DNA from: Chryseobacterium sp. SN22
GTDB lineage: Bacteria > Bacteroidota > Bacteroidia > Flavobacteriales > Weeksellaceae
DNA length: 64,000 nt
Assembly: GCF_008329705.1 (NCBI RefSeq)
Contig: NZ_VTSX01000003.1
Span: 1-64,000, forward strand
Reading direction: 5' to 3'
The notes under the pieces: model-generated
Seen by the model: only the letters and a program-made list of their open reading frames with translations
What the model was told of the DNA's origin: nothing
The model's database searches: none
Position numbers and translations under genes: made by a program
Part shown: in pieces, positions 9,958 through 18,525 of the stretch
How positions within the stretch are numbered: the first letter of the stretch is position 1
Layout: each line of letters begins with the position of its first letter

Positions 9958-12159
9958 CTATAAGCTCAAAATCACCCCGTTTTCCTTTAGTTGCTGCATC
10001 GGTTTGGAGAACCAGAACAACTCAAAATCTTCTATGCTTTGTTCAAAATTCTCTTTAAGTTGCTGAAGCGTAGGCTTTTTCTGATTTTCAATGGCATTTT
10101 CCTTAAATGCATACATCAGCCATTCTGCCTGTTCCTGTTCCAGATCTACGCTGACAATATTGGTTTTTAAGTGCGCTGTAATTTTTGTGTACGGGTAAAC
10201 GGACTTCTTTTTTGTTTTTATACGATTCTCAGCGATTACATTTTGTGTTAAAAAGATGATTTTTGAGCTGCCTTTAAATTTAAAATCATCATCTTCCAGA
10301 AGGCAGTCATGAATATAATCCGGATGAATGGTTGTTCTCGGAATTTTAAAGTCAAACCATTCCTGAAGCGGAATTTCAAAATTAATTCCGTGCATATAAT
10401 TGAACAGGGATTTTTTCAGTCCGAAACTAAATTTCCCATGATCGATTCCGGTCTTGTCAATAAAATCAATATCGTTGTTGGCAAAGAAAATTTCCTGCTT
10501 CATTGGAGTGACGCCAAATGCTTCGGGATTCAGTCCGACCGGTGAGTGGGCCGTCATGGCAAACTGATGCCAGAAGGCACTTTGTAAAATTCCCATCTCG
10601 AAAAGCTGCCGGACCATCTCCAGAGAATCCACCGTTTCCTGAATCGTCTGCGTCGGGTAGCCATACATTAAGTAAGCATGGATCATAATCCCGGCTTCCG
10701 TAAAATTCCGGGTGACTTTGGCGACCTGCTCAATGGAAATACCTTTATCGATTAATTTTAACAAACGGTCGCTCGCTACTTCCAGTCCGCCGGAAACCGC
10801 AACACAGCCCGAAAGTTTTAAAAGAAAACAGAGATCTTTCGTGAAGCTTTTTTCAAAACGGATATTGGTCCACCAGGTGACTACCAGATTTCTTCTCAGG
10901 ATTTCCAGGGCCACTTCCCGCATAAGGGCAGGCGGTGCTGCTTCATCCACAAAATGAAATCCTGTTTCTCCCGTCGATTCGATCAGTTCTTCCATCCGGT
11001 CGACCAGGATTCTTGCTGAAATCGGTTCGTAGATTTTGATGTAGTCCAGGGAAATATCGCAGAACGTGCATTTTCCCCAATAGCAGCCATGTGCCATTGT
11101 CAGCTTGTTCCATCTTCCGTCGCTCCAGAGACTGTGCATCGGATTGGCAATTTCGATCACGGAAATATATTGGTCCAGTTTCAAATCGCTGTAGTCAGGA
11201 GTTCCGATATCCGCCTGCTTATAATCATGCCGTACCGAATTGTTTTTATAAACTACTTCACCGTTTTCCATCAAAAAAGTTCTTTTGAACTGCAGTGCTT
11301 CGTTCTGATTTTGTTTGGCTTGGAGAGTGTTTTCATACAGCAATTCAAGAGGAAGTTCTCCGTCATCAAGGGTAATGAAGTCAAAAAAGTCAAATACCCT
11401 TTGGTCTTTTATTTCCCGTAATTCCGTATTCGGAAAACCGCCGCCCATAGCGGTTCTGATATGGGGATAGTTCTCTTTGATGAATTTGGCACAACGGAAA
11501 GCTGCATACAGATTCCCCGGAAAAGGTATTGAAAAACAAACCAGCTTCGGCTGTACGAGTTCCAGTTTTTCCTGAAGCAGCTGTAAAGTAAAATGATCGA
11601 TAAATGTTAAATTGCCAAGTATTTTAGCATAGAGTTCGTCAAACGAGTTGGCACTTTTTCCCAACCGCTCTGCATAACGGCTGAATCCGAAATCGGGATC
11701 TATATTTTCCACAATATAGTCGGAAAGATCTTCCAGATATAAGGTGGCCAGATGCTTGGCCTTATCCTGCAATCCCATATTTCCAAAGGCGAATTCCATA
11801 TCATCCAGTTGGTTGAAGCGGGAAGCTTCCGGAAGAAAATTCATTGAGCAGATCTGCCGGGCCAGGGTTGGTGTTTTTCCCTGAAGAAAACGGATGACCT
11901 GATCTATGGTTTTGATATATTCATTTCTTAAAGTAAATATCCGTTGGGCATTTTCCGAAACATCAGAAAGATCAATATTCTTATCAAAAATTTTCCGGAG
12001 TCCTTCTCTGGAGAATAATGCCAGAATGACCTCGATCCCCAAATCTGTCTGATGGCTTGAAATATTTTTGGTATTCAGAAAACCTTTAATGTAAGCCGTA
12101 GCTGGATAAGGAGTATTAAGTTGCGTAAAGGGTGGGGTGATAAGAAGCAGATCTTTCAA
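9958..12159 (-). CDS. B12-binding-type radical SAM protein, unknown substrate
   Basis: 733 residues. Residues 1-280 resemble a cobalamin-binding domain (LLLITPPFTQLNTPYPATAY start, GGGFPNTE at 239-246) but lack a DxHxxG motif, so B12 binding is uncertain. The radical SAM barrel follows, with cluster cysteines C359, C364 and C367 in HGCYWGKCTFCD; this CX4CX2C spacing differs from the usual CX3CX2C but recurs in this subfamily. Further on are a GGLE segment (SGGLEVASDRLL) and a MYGYPTQT segment. A C-terminal extension of about 180 residues is unassigned. The gene is alone on its strand with its own promoter, and no precursor peptide or partner is visible, so the substrate cannot be inferred. 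Confidence 0.85.
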   Translation of the reverse strand: MKDLLLITPPFTQLNTPYPATAYIKGFLNTKNISSHQTDLGIEVILALFSREGLRKIFDKNIDLSDVSENAQRIFTLRNEYIKTIDQVIRFLQGKTPTLARQICSMNFLPEASRFNQLDDMEFAFGNMGLQDKAKHLATLYLEDLSDYIVENIDPDFGFSRYAERLGKSANSFDELYAKILGNLTFIDHFTLQLLQEKLELVQPKLVCFSIPFPGNLYAAFRCAKFIKENYPHIRTAMGGGFPNTELREIKDQRVFDFFDFITLDDGELPLELLYENTLQAKQNQNEALQFKRTFLMENGEVVYKNNSVRHDYKQADIGTPDYSDLKLDQYISVIEIANPMHSLWSDGRWNKLTMAHGCYWGKCTFCDISLDYIKIYEPISARILVDRMEELIESTGETGFHFVDEAAPPALMREVALEILRRNLVVTWWTNIRFEKSFTKDLCFLLKLSGCVAVSGGLEVASDRLLKLIDKGISIEQVAKVTRNFTEAGIMIHAYLMYGYPTQTIQETVDSLEMVRQLFEMGILQSAFWHQFAMTAHSPVGLNPEAFGVTPMKQEIFFANNDIDFIDKTGIDHGKFSFGLKKSLFNYMHGINFEIPLQEWFDFKIPRTTIHPDYIHDCLLEDDDFKFKGSSKIIFLTQNVIAENRIKTKKKSVYPYTKITAHLKTNIVSVDLEQEQAEWLMYAFKENAIENQKKPTLQQLKENFEQSIEDFELFWFSKPMQQLKENGVILSL

Positions 12160-12172
12160 CAGAAATTTTTTG

Positions 12173-12203
12173 CAAAGTTATTTCAAATAATTAATTTTTA
12201 CAA
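12173..12203 (-). promoter_or_regulatory. Promoter of the radical SAM gene
   Basis: On the minus strand TTG (12203-12201), 20 bases, TAACTTTG (12180-12173), 14 bases before the ATG. It matches the Bacteroidota pattern. Confidence 0.6.
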
Positions 12204-12272
12204 TTTCTGTGGACCTTAATTTAGGTTTGCTGAAATTAAAGAAGGATAGTGGTAAAATTGATTTCAAAAATA

Positions 12273-12302
12273 AAAACCATCAGAATATATCCTGATGGTT
12301 TT
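12273..12302 (-). terminator. Terminator after the oxoamine synthase gene
   Basis: AAAACCATCAG (12273-12283) pairs with CTGATGGTTTT (12292-12302). Read on the minus strand it ends in a T tract 20 bases after the stop of the gene at 12324. Confidence 0.8.
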
Positions 12303-12323
12303 CTTATTTTGATGAAAATCAGA

Positions 12324-13586
12324 TTACATTTGCTTGTACTCGATATTCATTTGTTTTTCCATTTCAGCGTATTGTCCTGAAACCAGCTTTTCGCGGATAC
12401 CTTCAAAAGCAGCAAGTGTTTCGTTAATTTCAGAATCTGTATGAGAGGCAGTAGGAATTAATCTCAGTAAAATCATTCCTTTCGGAATTACGGGATATAC
12501 CACTACAGAAGTAAAAACTCCGTAATTTTCTCTTAGATCCTTTGCCAGAAGTGTTGCTTCAATAGTAGTGCCTTCAATAAAAACAGGAGTTACACACGTA
12601 TTTGTATTTCCGAGATTGAAACCTCTTTCCTTTAATCCGTTTTGAAGCTTATTTACATTTTCCCATAATTTATCCTTAATTTCCGGACGTGTCCTTAGCA
12701 ATTCCAGTCGTTTTAAACCTCCGATTACCATAGGCATTGTTAAAGATTTAGCAAAAATCTGAGAACGGAGATTGTATTTTAAGAACCTTATGATGGTTTC
12801 ATCTCCTGAAAGAAATGCTCCGAAACCGGCCATCGATTTGGCAAAAGTTGAAAAATAAACATCAATCTGATCCTGACAGCCCTGTTCTTCACCTGCGCCG
12901 GCTCCTGTTTTGCCTAATGTTCCGAAACCGTGTGCATCATCAACCAGAAGCCTGAAATTGAATTTTGATTTTAAATCACAAATTTCTTTCAGCTTTCCCT
13001 GCATACCCCTCATTCCGAAAACCCCTTCAGTAATCACTAAAATTCCGCCTCCGTTTTCCTCTGCTACCTTAGTTGCTCTCGCTAAGTTCTTTTCTAAACT
13101 TGCAATATCATTATGTTTGAATGTAAAACTTTTCCCCATGTGCAGACGAACTCCATCTACAATACAGGCATGAGAATCCGCATCATAAACGATAACATCA
13201 TGTCTTGTAACCAATGCGTCTATCGCCGAAACCATTCCCTGATAACCGAAATTCAATAAATAAGCAGCTTCTTTCTGGGTAAATTCTGCCAGTTCTTTTT
13301 CCAATTGCTGGTGCTGTTGTGTTTCTCCGGACATTGCTCTCGCACCCATCGGATAAAACATTCCGAATTCTGCAGCCGCTTTTGCATCGGCTTCCAGTAC
13401 TTCCGGGTGGTTGCAAAGCCCAAGATAATCATTGGCACTCCAGAAAATTACATCTTTACCTTGAAATTTCATTCTCGGACCAATAGGGCCTTCCAGTTTC
13501 GGGAAAACAAAATAGCCTTCTGCATAATCTGCAAATTGTCCAAGAGGTCCTGGATTTTCTTTTATTCTGTCAAAAATATCCAACAT
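12324..13586 (-). CDS. PLP alpha-oxoamine synthase, probable cysteate-C-fatty acyltransferase
   Basis: 420-residue fold-type I PLP enzyme of the family that includes serine palmitoyltransferase, KBL and AONS. These condense an amino acid with an acyl thioester, with loss of CO2. Seen: H139 in DADSHAC (stacks on PLP), DDAHGFGTLG (216-225), and Schiff-base lysine K250 in STFAKSMAGFG. The gene lies 73 bases downstream of a cysteine-synthase-like gene on the same strand. That pairing fits the recently described capnine pathway, in which cysteate made by a PLP synthase (CapA) is acylated by an oxoamine synthase (CapB). Serine palmitoyltransferase or KBL remain alternatives. The third enzyme, a ketone reductase, is not in the window. 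Confidence 0.8.
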   Translation of the reverse strand: MLDIFDRIKENPGPLGQFADYAEGYFVFPKLEGPIGPRMKFQGKDVIFWSANDYLGLCNHPEVLEADAKAAAEFGMFYPMGARAMSGETQQHQQLEKELAEFTQKEAAYLLNFGYQGMVSAIDALVTRHDVIVYDADSHACIVDGVRLHMGKSFTFKHNDIASLEKNLARATKVAEENGGGILVITEGVFGMRGMQGKLKEICDLKSKFNFRLLVDDAHGFGTLGKTGAGAGEEQGCQDQIDVYFSTFAKSMAGFGAFLSGDETIIRFLKYNLRSQIFAKSLTMPMVIGGLKRLELLRTRPEIKDKLWENVNKLQNGLKERGFNLGNTNTCVTPVFIEGTTIEATLLAKDLRENYGVFTSVVVYPVIPKGMILLRLIPTASHTDSEINETLAAFEGIREKLVSGQYAEMEKQMNIEYKQM

Positions 13587-13603
13587 TTTATTAATATTTT
13601 AAG

Positions 13604-13635
13604 TAAAAAAGCCTTTCGTGGTTACAAAAAGGCTT
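13604..13635 (-). terminator. Terminator-like hairpin between the two sulfonolipid-type genes
   Basis: On the minus strand AAGCCTTT (13635-13628), a loop of 11 bases, AAAGGCTT (13616-13609), then TTTT. It lies in the 73-base gap and would lower expression of the downstream gene or separate it into its own unit. Confidence 0.7.
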
Positions 13636-13659
13636 GGTTTGTATAAATTTTTTCGCTCC

Positions 13660-14697
13660 TTACTTGATGAATTCCGTTTTGAAGACTTCATCATAATTGT
13701 GAACACAATTGTTGATGAAACCCTGTTCCGCCATCCATTTATCACTGTACACTTTGGTAATGTACCTTGAACCGTGATCAGGATAAATCAGAACCACTAC
13801 GTCATTTTCGGAAAATTCGTGAGACTGAGCATACTGCATTAAGGCCTGGGTAACTGCCCCGGTAGTATATCCTCCCATGATGGCTTCTTTCAAAGCGATC
13901 TCACGGGTTCTATAGGCGGACATTTCGTCATTTACCCGTACAAATTCCTCCACTTTGTCGAACAGAAGAGCAGAAGGAATTAAGTTTTTTCCCATTCCTT
14001 CGATCTGGTATGGATGAACGTCTTCCTTATGGATCTCTCCGGTTTCATGATAGCTTTTCAGGATAGATCCATCTGCATCCACACCGATAATCTTGACAGA
14101 GGGATTTTTTTCTTTTAGAAATTTAGCTGAACCGGACAATGTACCGCCGGTCCCCGTACATGCAAAAAGATGGGTAATCCTGCCTTGCGTCTGCTCCCAG
14201 ATTTCAGGACCTGTCGTCTGATAATGGGCATCAATATTCAGTTCGTTGAAATATTGGTTGATGTATATGGAATTAGGGGTTTCTGCAGCTATTCTCTTGG
14301 CTACTTCATAATATGATCTCGGGTCATTTGCCGGAACATTCGCCGGACAGATATAAACAGTAGCACCCAATGCTTTAAGATACGCAATCTTTTCAGGTTT
14401 TGTTTTGTCACTTACGGCCAGAATGCATTTGTATCCTTTGATAATGCAGACCATGGCAATAGAGAATCCTGTATTTCCGGAAGTCGTTTCTACAACGATG
14501 GAATCTTCTTTTAATAAACCTTTTCTTTCAGCGTTTTCTATAATGTGAAGTGCGATTCTGTCTTTAGTGGAATGTCCAGGATTATATGATTCTAACTTGG
14601 CGTAAACGGTTGCAGGAATATCTTTCGTCACAGTGTTAAGCTTCACCATAGGAGTGTTTCCTATTAGGCCAAGTATATTATCGTAAACATTACTCAT
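13660..14697 (-). CDS. Cysteine-synthase-like PLP enzyme, probable cysteate synthase
   Basis: 345-residue fold-type II PLP enzyme. Seen: Schiff-base lysine K45 in HSTKDR, substrate loop TSGNTG (72-77), phosphate-binding GTGGT (182-186) and a C-terminal tail about 30 residues longer than ordinary CysK. In CysK the first motif is usually NPxxSVKDR; here it is NPGHSTKDR, and the asparagine loop reads TSGNTGFS rather than TSGNTGIA, a hint of a different acceptor. Next to an alpha-oxoamine synthase, the best reading is a synthase making L-cysteate from an activated serine and sulfite for capnine-type sulfonolipids. Ordinary cysteine synthase or cystathionine beta-synthase is the alternative. A TATTTTTG box lies at 14736-14729 on the same strand. 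Confidence 0.8.
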   Translation of the reverse strand: MSNVYDNILGLIGNTPMVKLNTVTKDIPATVYAKLESYNPGHSTKDRIALHIIENAERKGLLKEDSIVVETTSGNTGFSIAMVCIIKGYKCILAVSDKTKPEKIAYLKALGATVYICPANVPANDPRSYYEVAKRIAAETPNSIYINQYFNELNIDAHYQTTGPEIWEQTQGRITHLFACTGTGGTLSGSAKFLKEKNPSVKIIGVDADGSILKSYHETGEIHKEDVHPYQIEGMGKNLIPSALLFDKVEEFVRVNDEMSAYRTREIALKEAIMGGYTTGAVTQALMQYAQSHEFSENDVVVLIYPDHGSRYITKVYSDKWMAEQGFINNCVHNYDEVFKTEFIK

Positions 14698-14920
14698 TAT
14701 TTGTTATTTTTCAATAAAAATCTGTCGGCAAAAATACAAAAAAATAAATTCAATTTCTAAACTTTTGTTTGATTTCTGAAATCTACGCTACGTAAAATTT
14801 ATTTTGTATTTATTATCCAATGATGAAACTTTTCAAAAAGTGAGCCAAAACCTTTAAATTTTGTTAAAAACCCTCTAAAATCATATAAAAGCCTTATTTT
14901 CGCGTAATTGATTTAATAAT

Positions 14921-17900
14921 ATGAAAAATTGGACTTTTAGGCAATGGAACACCCTTCTCGGATGGGTAGTTTTCGCCATTGCATTTATTACGTACTTGTC
15001 CACCATAGAACCGAATTTCAGTTTCTGGGATTGTGGCGAGTACATTTCCTCAGCAGTAAAACTTGAAGTAACGCATGCGCCCGGAGCAGCATTATTCCAG
15101 ATTGTGGGTGCCGTGGCAGCCATTTTTGCTTTGGGAAAAGGCGAAAATTATTCTATCGTTATCAACGCGATGTCAGCCTTGTTCAGTGCATTTACCATTC
15201 TGTTTCTGTTCTGGACCATCACCCACTTTGTAAGAAGGCTTCTGCACAAAGATTTTGAAGAAATTACAAAGCATCAGGAAATTTCTATTCTTTTTGCAGG
15301 GATCGTAGGTGCCTTGTGCTTTACTTTTTCAGATACCTTCTGGTTCTCTGCGGTAGAAGGGGAAGTATACTCGATGGCATCCATGTTTATTGCACTTTTG
15401 GTCTGGCTGATTACCAAATGGGAAAATGAATATAAGGCGGCTGACAATGAAAGATGGATTATTTTGATATTCTTTATCCTTGGGCTTTCTGTCGGAGTTC
15501 ACATGATGTGTATGCTGGCGATTCCTGCAGTATGTTTTGTGTATTATGCAAGAAGCTATCAATTTACCTGGAAGAACTTTCTTTGGGCAAACGTAATTAC
15601 TTTATTAATTCTGGCCATTGTCTTCAAAGGGATTTTCCCTTTTATCATGACGATGTTCGGGAAGCTTGAGATTTTCTTCGTTAACGGGTTATCGCTTCCT
15701 TTCCATTCAGGAACGATCGTAGCATTTGTATTGATGATAGGAATCTGTTATTTCCTGATTTCCTATGCCAGAAGAATGAAGAAGAATATGTTTCAGACCA
15801 TTGCCTTATCAGTGGTTTTCATGATGATCGGTTTTTCCTGCTGGATGGTGATTCCGATCAGGGCCAACGCCAATCCTCCGATGAACCTTAATGATCCGGA
15901 TAATGCAATCGGCATGCTAGATTATTACAACAGGGAGCAATACGGTGACTGGCCGACCATTTATGGACAGAACTATACGGCTTTCCTTGATGCCAACGGA
16001 ATTGATAAAAATGAAGATGGAAGTTTCAAGACCCAGAAAACGGGCGAAATCTATGAAAAAAATGACAAAACAGGAAGATACATCAAAACAGGAGACCGTT
16101 TCAACTATGTTTTCAACAAGGCGCATGTCGGCTTTATGCCCAGAATGTTCAATGAAGACAAAGATGTGATGGCCAACTACATCTCCATGTACGGAGCGCC
16201 GGATTTTACCTTCAATTATGCTAATGAAGATGTAGCAGACAACCCTGAAGCAAAGCAGATTTTCGATGAACTTAGAAAAAAATATGAAGACGGATCGATT
16301 ACTGCTGGAGACTATCTGAAAGTTAGACCGTATAACCTGATCAACGTTCAGAAGCCTTCTTTGGCGCAGAACCTTGATTATTTCATTACATTCCAGAACG
16401 GGTATTATTTCGTTCGTTATTTAATGTGGAATTATGTAGGCCGTCAGAACGACCTTGAAGGAAATATGGAAAGCACAAGAGGAAACTGGATCTCCGGTAT
16501 TCCTTTTATCGATAATGCTTTATGGGGGAATCAGGACAAGATGCCTTCCAAATTCAGGAATGAAAGTACAGTCAAATTTTTCTTTTTGCCTCTAATTTTA
16601 GGATTGATCGGATTCTTTTTCCAGCTGAACAGGGACTTCGGAAGATTCTATGCGATGCTGTCGATCTTTGTATTGATGAGTGTCGGGATTATTTTCTATA
16701 CTGGTGTAAAACCGTTTGAACCTAGAGAAAGAGATTATGCAATGGTAGGCTCATTCTACGTTTTTGCCATCTGGATCGGATTGGGAGCAGGAGCAATTCT
16801 TTGGTTCCTGCAGTCTAAAATAAAAGCAAATGCAGCCAACCTGGTGGCAGGTATTGTTCTTTTAGGGGTTCCTTTTATGATGGGCTTCCAGAACTATAAT
16901 GTTCACAACAGACATAACCGGTATACTTCCTATGATTACGGATACTCCGTTCTGAAATCTTTACCCAAAGAAGATATTCTGTTTGTATACGGAGACAACG
17001 ATACCTATCCGGTCTGGGCCATCCAGGAGACGGAGCAGTTCAGAGACGATGTAAAAGTAGTAAACTTTACCTTGGCTTCAACCCCTTGGAATATCGATCA
17101 GATTAAAAGAAGAACCTATAATGCAGCACCGGTTCCGGGTGTATTGACTCATGAGGATTATAGAGACGGTGTAAATGACCAGATCTATATGATGAAGAAA
17201 TCGGATTGGGAAGGTCTGTTCTCTATGCTTAAAGAGCAGGGCGCGCCGCCTACGGAATTTGCGGAATTCAGAAAATATCTTACTCAGGATTCCATGACGA
17301 TGAAACAGGCCATCAGCTTTCTTAAATATACTTCTCCGGCAAAGAACGAATTGTTAAAAATGTATTTCGGTGAGGAGAAATATGAAAAATACAATATTTT
17401 ACCGGTAAATAAATTCATCCTGCCGGTAAATAAAGAAAATGCCGTAAAAGCAGGAATTATCAAGGCAGCCGATCTTCCGGATACCGTAAACCAGATCATG
17501 ATTACCTATAAAGGAAATACCTTATATAAAAATAACCTGATCATGCTTGATGTGCTGGCGAACTTCGACTGGAAAAGGCCGATCAGCTTCTCTTCAGGAG
17601 GAATCTACGACAGCGAAAATATTTTTTACCTGGATGAATACCTTCAGTTTGACGGGTTCAGTTATCGATTGGTTCCGGTTCACACGCCTCAGACGCAGAA
17701 CGGAGATATGGGAAGAGTGGACGGAAACTCTTTATATAATGTAGTGAAAAACTTCAGATGGGGGAATTTCAAGGATCTTGATACCCATTTCGATGAAACG
17801 GCAACGTCCAACATTATGAGCTACAGGGCTGCTGCAAGCAGAGCCGCCGCTACTCTGGCAACCATGGGTCAAAATGCCAAAGCCTCCGAATTACTGGATC

Positions 17901-18406
17901 TGGCTTCCAAAGAAATCCCGGCTCAGAAATACAACGATCTGCGTTCTTTAAGCTCTATGGTATATGGCTATATCGTTTCCGGACAGGAGAAAAAAGGATT
18001 ACAGCTGGCAGAAGTGCTGAAGAAAGGAGTCTTTGACGAGTACGATTATTACATGAGCCTGAGCAGAGCCGATCAGAACTATTTAAGAAGACAGATCAGA
18101 ACGAAACCGATGGAATATTCATTAGTGGTTTCAGCAGTTACTGACGCTTATACAAAAATCGGGAAGAAAGATAAAGCCTACGATTACCTGGTAAAATCCA
18201 TTGAACCGATCGACAAGAAATTCAACGGGTTTATTGAAAACCTTAAAGAAATGGGTAAGGAAAAAGCGATGAAGGAATCGGAACAGGTACAGAAAATCAC
18301 GCCGTTTTACCAGTATTTATTCGATGTGATGGAACCTTTTGATTCCACTTATTCGAAAGAGAAGGAAACGCAGATCACCAACTCGATCATCAAAGCAACC
18401 CAATAA
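14921..18406 (+). CDS. DUF2723 polytopic membrane protein (GT117 / TMEM260-like)
   Basis: 1161 residues. The N-terminal half has about ten hydrophobic spans and the DUF2723 signatures FWDCGE (35-40) and HAPGAALF (52-59). The acidic residues of the first loop fit a GT-C glycosyltransferase. A second membrane block with FEPRERDYAMVGSFYVF follows near residue 600, then a soluble tail of about 450 residues with TPR-like helices. Related proteins are placed in CAZy family GT117, and the human homologue TMEM260 transfers mannose to proteins. A role in protein O-glycosylation here is inference. The gene is divergent from the cysteine-synthase-like gene and is followed by a terminator and another GT-C-like gene. 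Confidence 0.88.
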   Translation: MKNWTFRQWNTLLGWVVFAIAFITYLSTIEPNFSFWDCGEYISSAVKLEVTHAPGAALFQIVGAVAAIFALGKGENYSIVINAMSALFSAFTILFLFWTITHFVRRLLHKDFEEITKHQEISILFAGIVGALCFTFSDTFWFSAVEGEVYSMASMFIALLVWLITKWENEYKAADNERWIILIFFILGLSVGVHMMCMLAIPAVCFVYYARSYQFTWKNFLWANVITLLILAIVFKGIFPFIMTMFGKLEIFFVNGLSLPFHSGTIVAFVLMIGICYFLISYARRMKKNMFQTIALSVVFMMIGFSCWMVIPIRANANPPMNLNDPDNAIGMLDYYNREQYGDWPTIYGQNYTAFLDANGIDKNEDGSFKTQKTGEIYEKNDKTGRYIKTGDRFNYVFNKAHVGFMPRMFNEDKDVMANYISMYGAPDFTFNYANEDVADNPEAKQIFDELRKKYEDGSITAGDYLKVRPYNLINVQKPSLAQNLDYFITFQNGYYFVRYLMWNYVGRQNDLEGNMESTRGNWISGIPFIDNALWGNQDKMPSKFRNESTVKFFFLPLILGLIGFFFQLNRDFGRFYAMLSIFVLMSVGIIFYTGVKPFEPRERDYAMVGSFYVFAIWIGLGAGAILWFLQSKIKANAANLVAGIVLLGVPFMMGFQNYNVHNRHNRYTSYDYGYSVLKSLPKEDILFVYGDNDTYPVWAIQETEQFRDDVKVVNFTLASTPWNIDQIKRRTYNAAPVPGVLTHEDYRDGVNDQIYMMKKSDWEGLFSMLKEQGAPPTEFAEFRKYLTQDSMTMKQAISFLKYTSPAKNELLKMYFGEEKYEKYNILPVNKFILPVNKENAVKAGIIKAADLPDTVNQIMITYKGNTLYKNNLIMLDVLANFDWKRPISFSSGGIYDSENIFYLDEYLQFDGFSYRLVPVHTPQTQNGDMGRVDGNSLYNVVKNFRWGNFKDLDTHFDETATSNIMSYRAAASRAAATLATMGQNAKASELLDLASKEIPAQKYNDLRSLSSMVYGYIVSGQEKKGLQLAEVLKKGVFDEYDYYMSLSRADQNYLRRQIRTKPMEYSLVVSAVTDAYTKIGKKDKAYDYLVKSIEPIDKKFNGFIENLKEMGKEKAMKESEQVQKITPFYQYLFDVMEPFDSTYSKEKETQITNSIIKATQ

Positions 18407-18445
18407 GTTTAAAACTTTGCGGGCCTTGCGTTAAATTAAAATTTA

Positions 18446-18473
18446 AAACGGAACTTCGGTTCCGTTTTTTTTG
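18446..18473 (+). terminator. Terminator of the DUF2723 gene with UUCG tetraloop
   Basis: AACGGAAC (18447-18454), loop TTCG, GTTCCGTT (18459-18466), then a T8 tract: a textbook stable hairpin. Confidence 0.93.
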
Positions 18474-18525
18474 TGTTGGGATTTGAGGAATTTTAAGATT
18501 ATATTTGCCTGATTAACGAAGCACA

